Assembly (NCBI GenBank): GCA_009881065.1
Contig: WXFE01000152.1
Location: 1-36,315, forward strand
From: Bacteroidales bacterium
GTDB taxonomy: Bacteria > Bacteroidota > Bacteroidia > Bacteroidales > VadinHA17
Reading direction: 5' to 3'
DNA: 36,315 bases
Made by a program: the position numbers and the translations under genes
Shown here: positions 34,006 through 36,315 of the stretch, one piece after another
How the letters are laid out: each line of letters begins with the position of its first letter
How positions within the stretch are numbered: position 1 is the first letter of the stretch
Notes under the pieces: generated by a model
What the model was told of the DNA's origin: nothing
Seen by the model: only the letters and a program-made list of their open reading frames with translations
The model's database searches: none

Positions 34006-35652
34006 ATGGGAATTAGGGGAATTTCATTTCTGATATTGCTGCTCCTGCTTTTGCCGCTTAACGGACAAAAGAAAAGTGAGCTGAAGGAGATATGGGCGGA
34101 GGCTGAATCTCATTACCTCTATGGTGAATATGAGCTGGCCAACCCGCTTTATCTTATTCTTAATGAACTCATACCTGGTAATTCCAATATCAAGTACAAG
34201 ATCGGCAACTGTTACCTCAACATTTTCGATGAGAAACAGAAAGCCATTCCGTTCCTTGAGGAAGCTGTCAAAAACACCAGTTACAATTCCAAAACCGGCA
34301 AGCTCAAGGAGACACGTGCGCCCCTTGACGCCTACTTCTCGCTGGCAAATGCCTACCTGATAGCCAACAAGCTTGACAGCGCCATGAACACTTACAGGTT
34401 CTTCAGCCAGCTGATTACTGAAACATCATCGATGCAGAACAAGGAGTTCATAAATCAGCAGATGCAGGCCTGCAACGTGGCCTCCGAACAGATGAACAAT
34501 CCTGTCAGGGTACGCATCCAGCCCCTGAAGGGATACATCAACCAGGGCCTGGTGAACGAAAGACCGGTGGTCAGCTTTGACGGCAACACAATGGCATATA
34601 CTGAAAGAAGAGGACTTGAAAGCGTGGTATATGTCACCCGAATGGAGGGAACATCATGGGGAACACCGGTTGACATAACCCTTGAGGCATCCATGGGAAC
34701 CGACTGCCACACAACTTCACTGAATAATGACGGCACCGAGCTATACCTGTTCAAGAATGACAACTATGACGGCAATATCTATGTGACCAGATATACCGAC
34801 GGTAAATGGTCGCATATTGAAAAACTGAACAAAAACATCAATACGAAATTCTACGAATCGCACGCTGCCATATCATCAGACGGGAAAAAACTTTACTTCA
34901 CCTCCAACCGCGAAGGCAGCCTGGGTGAGCTCGACCTGTGGGTCTCAGAAAAGGATCAAACCGGTGACTGGGGAGTGCCTGTCAACCTGGGAAATGTGGT
35001 GAACACTCCCTACAACGAAGAAACACCCTTCATCTCAGGTGATGACAATACACTGACATTCAGCTCAGAAGGACACGGTTCGATGGGTGGTTATGACATC
35101 TTCCTTGCAAAACTGTCAAACAACCAGTGGACCACCCCGGTCAACATAGGATACCCCGTCAGCTCAACCGATGACAACATCGCCTTTCAGCCATTTGATA
35201 ACGGCATGCAGGGTTTCTACTCAATCATGACCGGATACAAGAAGAAGGAGATAGCCCACGTTGATTTCAATGTACCTGACGAGGAGAAAAAAGACACCGT
35301 CACTATCAGCTTTAATCTGGCTGACCTGCCATATCTGACAAATGTTGACTCATCCATGCTCATCACTGACATGGTTATCAGGGATGTAAAGGATACCGAT
35401 GAGACAGTTGAGCCCGATGTGCTCTATTACACAGTGCAGGTAATGGCGCTGTATAATCCTGTTGATCCGACCTATTTTGAGTATGCAGAGATATCGGTGT
35501 TCTATAACAGCGAAGACCAGTTTTACCGCTACACCACAGGCAGGTTTGACTCAAAGGCAAGTGCATACGAGGAAAGGGACCGGCTGCTCAGCCTCGGATA
35601 CCCTGGTGATATCTTTGTAAAGAAAGTTTACAGGAATGATTCTGGAAAATGA
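34006..35652 (+). CDS. PorE-like TPR/PD40 protein with C-terminal SPOR-like domain
   Basis: 548 residues. Signal peptide MGIRGISFLILLLLLLPLNG (cleavage near NG/QKK). TPR-like part about 25-150 (HYLYGEYELANPLYLILNELIP; KIGNCYLNIFDEKQKAIPFLEEA). PD40 propeller about 165-425 (SSDGKKLYFTSNREGSLGELDLWV; TLTFSSEGHGSMGGYDIF). After a linker (about 426-470) the last 70 residues from YYTVQVMALYNP to DIFVKKVYR look like a SPOR domain: a YxVQV first strand, TGRFDSKASAYEERDRLLSLGY helix, and a closing hydrophobic strand. SPOR domains bind denuded peptidoglycan glycan, so the propeller would be held at the cell wall. 58 bases separate it from the middle paralogue; the GNAT gene overlaps its end by 17 bases. 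Confidence 0.87.
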   Translation: MGIRGISFLILLLLLLPLNGQKKSELKEIWAEAESHYLYGEYELANPLYLILNELIPGNSNIKYKIGNCYLNIFDEKQKAIPFLEEAVKNTSYNSKTGKLKETRAPLDAYFSLANAYLIANKLDSAMNTYRFFSQLITETSSMQNKEFINQQMQACNVASEQMNNPVRVRIQPLKGYINQGLVNERPVVSFDGNTMAYTERRGLESVVYVTRMEGTSWGTPVDITLEASMGTDCHTTSLNNDGTELYLFKNDNYDGNIYVTRYTDGKWSHIEKLNKNINTKFYESHAAISSDGKKLYFTSNREGSLGELDLWVSEKDQTGDWGVPVNLGNVVNTPYNEETPFISGDDNTLTFSSEGHGSMGGYDIFLAKLSNNQWTTPVNIGYPVSSTDDNIAFQPFDNGMQGFYSIMTGYKKKEIAHVDFNVPDEEKKDTVTISFNLADLPYLTNVDSSMLITDMVIRDVKDTDETVEPDVLYYTVQVMALYNPVDPTYFEYAEISVFYNSEDQFYRYTTGRFDSKASAYEERDRLLSLGYPGDIFVKKVYRNDSGK

Positions 35653-36166
35653 CGGGATCAGGCTTCGCGCAGTTGAGCCCGAAGACCTGGAACTGTTGTA
35701 CCACTGGGAAAACGACGAAAACAACCTGAGACAGGGAAACACCCTTGTACCCTATTCAAGGTATATCCTGAAAAAGTATATTGCCGAATCAGGAAAAAGC
35801 ATATTTGAAACAGGCCAGCTCAGGCTTATGATAGACGTTATGCCCGATGAACGGACAATAGGCACTATTGACCTGTACGAATTCGATCCCTTTCATAATC
35901 GTGCCGGTGTCGGCATCCTCATTGCCGATGAGTCTGACAGGCAGAAGGGATACGCTTCGGCCGCCCTGGCCTGCGTGATAGAATATGCTTTTGAAGTCAT
36001 CGGTCTGCACCAGCTCTGGTGCAACATCCTGGAGAGTAATGTTGCGAGCATGAATCTTTTCACCAATCACGGCTTCTCCATCTGCGGAACCAGGAAAGAG
36101 TGGACCAGGGTAAGCGACGATTATGAAACCGAACACCTCCTCCAGCTTATCAAACCACATAAGTAG
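35636..36166 (+). CDS. GNAT family N-acetyltransferase (RimJ/RimL-like)
   Basis: 176-residue single-domain GNAT acetyltransferase. The N-terminal IRLRAVEPEDLELLYHWENDENN is typical of the RimJ/RimL and SpeG-like subgroup. The acetyl-CoA pyrophosphate loop motif is DRQKGYASAAL (Q/RxxGxA). NILESNVASMNLFTNHGF is the usual N-x-x-S-x-x-L-(Y/F)-x-x-x-G-F block. Substrate unknown; it may acetylate a protein N-terminus, amino sugar or polyamine. Start overlaps the SPOR-domain gene by 17 bases, so it is translationally coupled to the PorE-like trio. Its TAG stop touches the first unit of a 43-bp tandem repeat. Confidence 0.92.
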   Translation: MILENDGIRLRAVEPEDLELLYHWENDENNLRQGNTLVPYSRYILKKYIAESGKSIFETGQLRLMIDVMPDERTIGTIDLYEFDPFHNRAGVGILIADESDRQKGYASAALACVIEYAFEVIGLHQLWCNILESNVASMNLFTNHGFSICGTRKEWTRVSDDYETEHLLQLIKPHK

Positions 36167-36271
36167 ATACTGCCTGCGCAGATTCAGGCTATTCGCCCCG
36201 GAAAAACAGATACTGCCTGCGCAGATTCAGACTATTCGCCCCGGAAAAATAGATACTGCCCGCGCAGATTC
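36165..36271. repeat. 43-bp tandem repeat after the GNAT gene
   Basis: Units 36165-36207 and 36208-36250 match at 41 of 43 positions; a partial third unit runs 36251-36271 with one mismatch. Each unit begins AGATACTGCC and contains the 8-base palindrome CTGCGCAG in two of the three copies. The first unit shares its AG with the GNAT stop codon. The remainder to 36315 shows no gene. Confidence 0.88.
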
Positions 36272-36315
36272 CGGTGTTTGGACCTGAAAGGTTATTCCGC
36301 TGTCAGTATTAGTGC

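Overview
This window is chromosomal DNA from a member of the Bacteroidota. The evidence is a type IX secretion system (T9SS) gene cluster (gldJ, a porP/sprF-like gene, porU, porV), promoter-like boxes of the Bacteroidota type TAnnTTTG, few Shine-Dalgarno sequences, and families typical of the phylum (PD40/TPR envelope proteins, SUMF1 lipoproteins, paired small lipoprotein/beta-barrel genes). Base composition is near half GC. I see no phage, insertion sequence, CRISPR, rRNA or tRNA. I read a free-living or gut/sediment Bacteroidales-like lineage, but the genus cannot be fixed from sequence alone.

Layout. (1) 1-4217, plus strand: 3' part of mtaB, then an overlapping operon of a lipid A-type acyltransferase, a family 2 glycosyltransferase and a membrane-anchored metallophosphoesterase. 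(2) 4209-8095, minus strand: a porP/sprF-like gene, gldJ, a clear terminator, then murF. (3) 8203-13333, plus strand: porU, porV, ispF. Regions 2 and 3 diverge from a perfect inverted repeat (8164-8192) that carries a TAnnTTTG box on each strand. (4) 13450-19838, minus strand: two tandem M23 (LytM) peptidases, a MerR regulator, a Nif3-family protein and a coiled-coil zinc-ribbon protein, ending in a terminator, then hutU alone. (5) 19955-26002, plus strand: alaS, a long-chain acyl-CoA synthetase, then a small lipoprotein/beta-barrel pair. (6) A sodium:solute symporter on the minus strand, divergent from recR. (7) 28449-36166, plus strand: a PLP aminotransferase, a second glycosyltransferase, three tandem PorE-like TPR/PD40 proteins and a GNAT acetyltransferase.

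Most of the content serves the envelope: lipid A/LPS construction, peptidoglycan synthesis and remodelling, type IX secretion, and periplasmic or outer-membrane scaffolds. The most unusual element is the tandem trio at 30617-35652. The three proteins share a TPR plus PD40 beta-propeller body resembling PorE but lack the OmpA domain. Each ends differently: a Cys-Cys/short transmembrane/basic tail, no anchor, and a SPOR-like peptidoglycan-binding domain. This looks like a modular envelope scaffold that has diversified in place.

A second theme is short tandem repeat arrays (15-, 30- and 43-bp units) lying at the stop codons of hutU, recR and the GNAT gene. Gene-free stretches are all under 300 bases; the longest (28176-28448) holds the 30-bp array.
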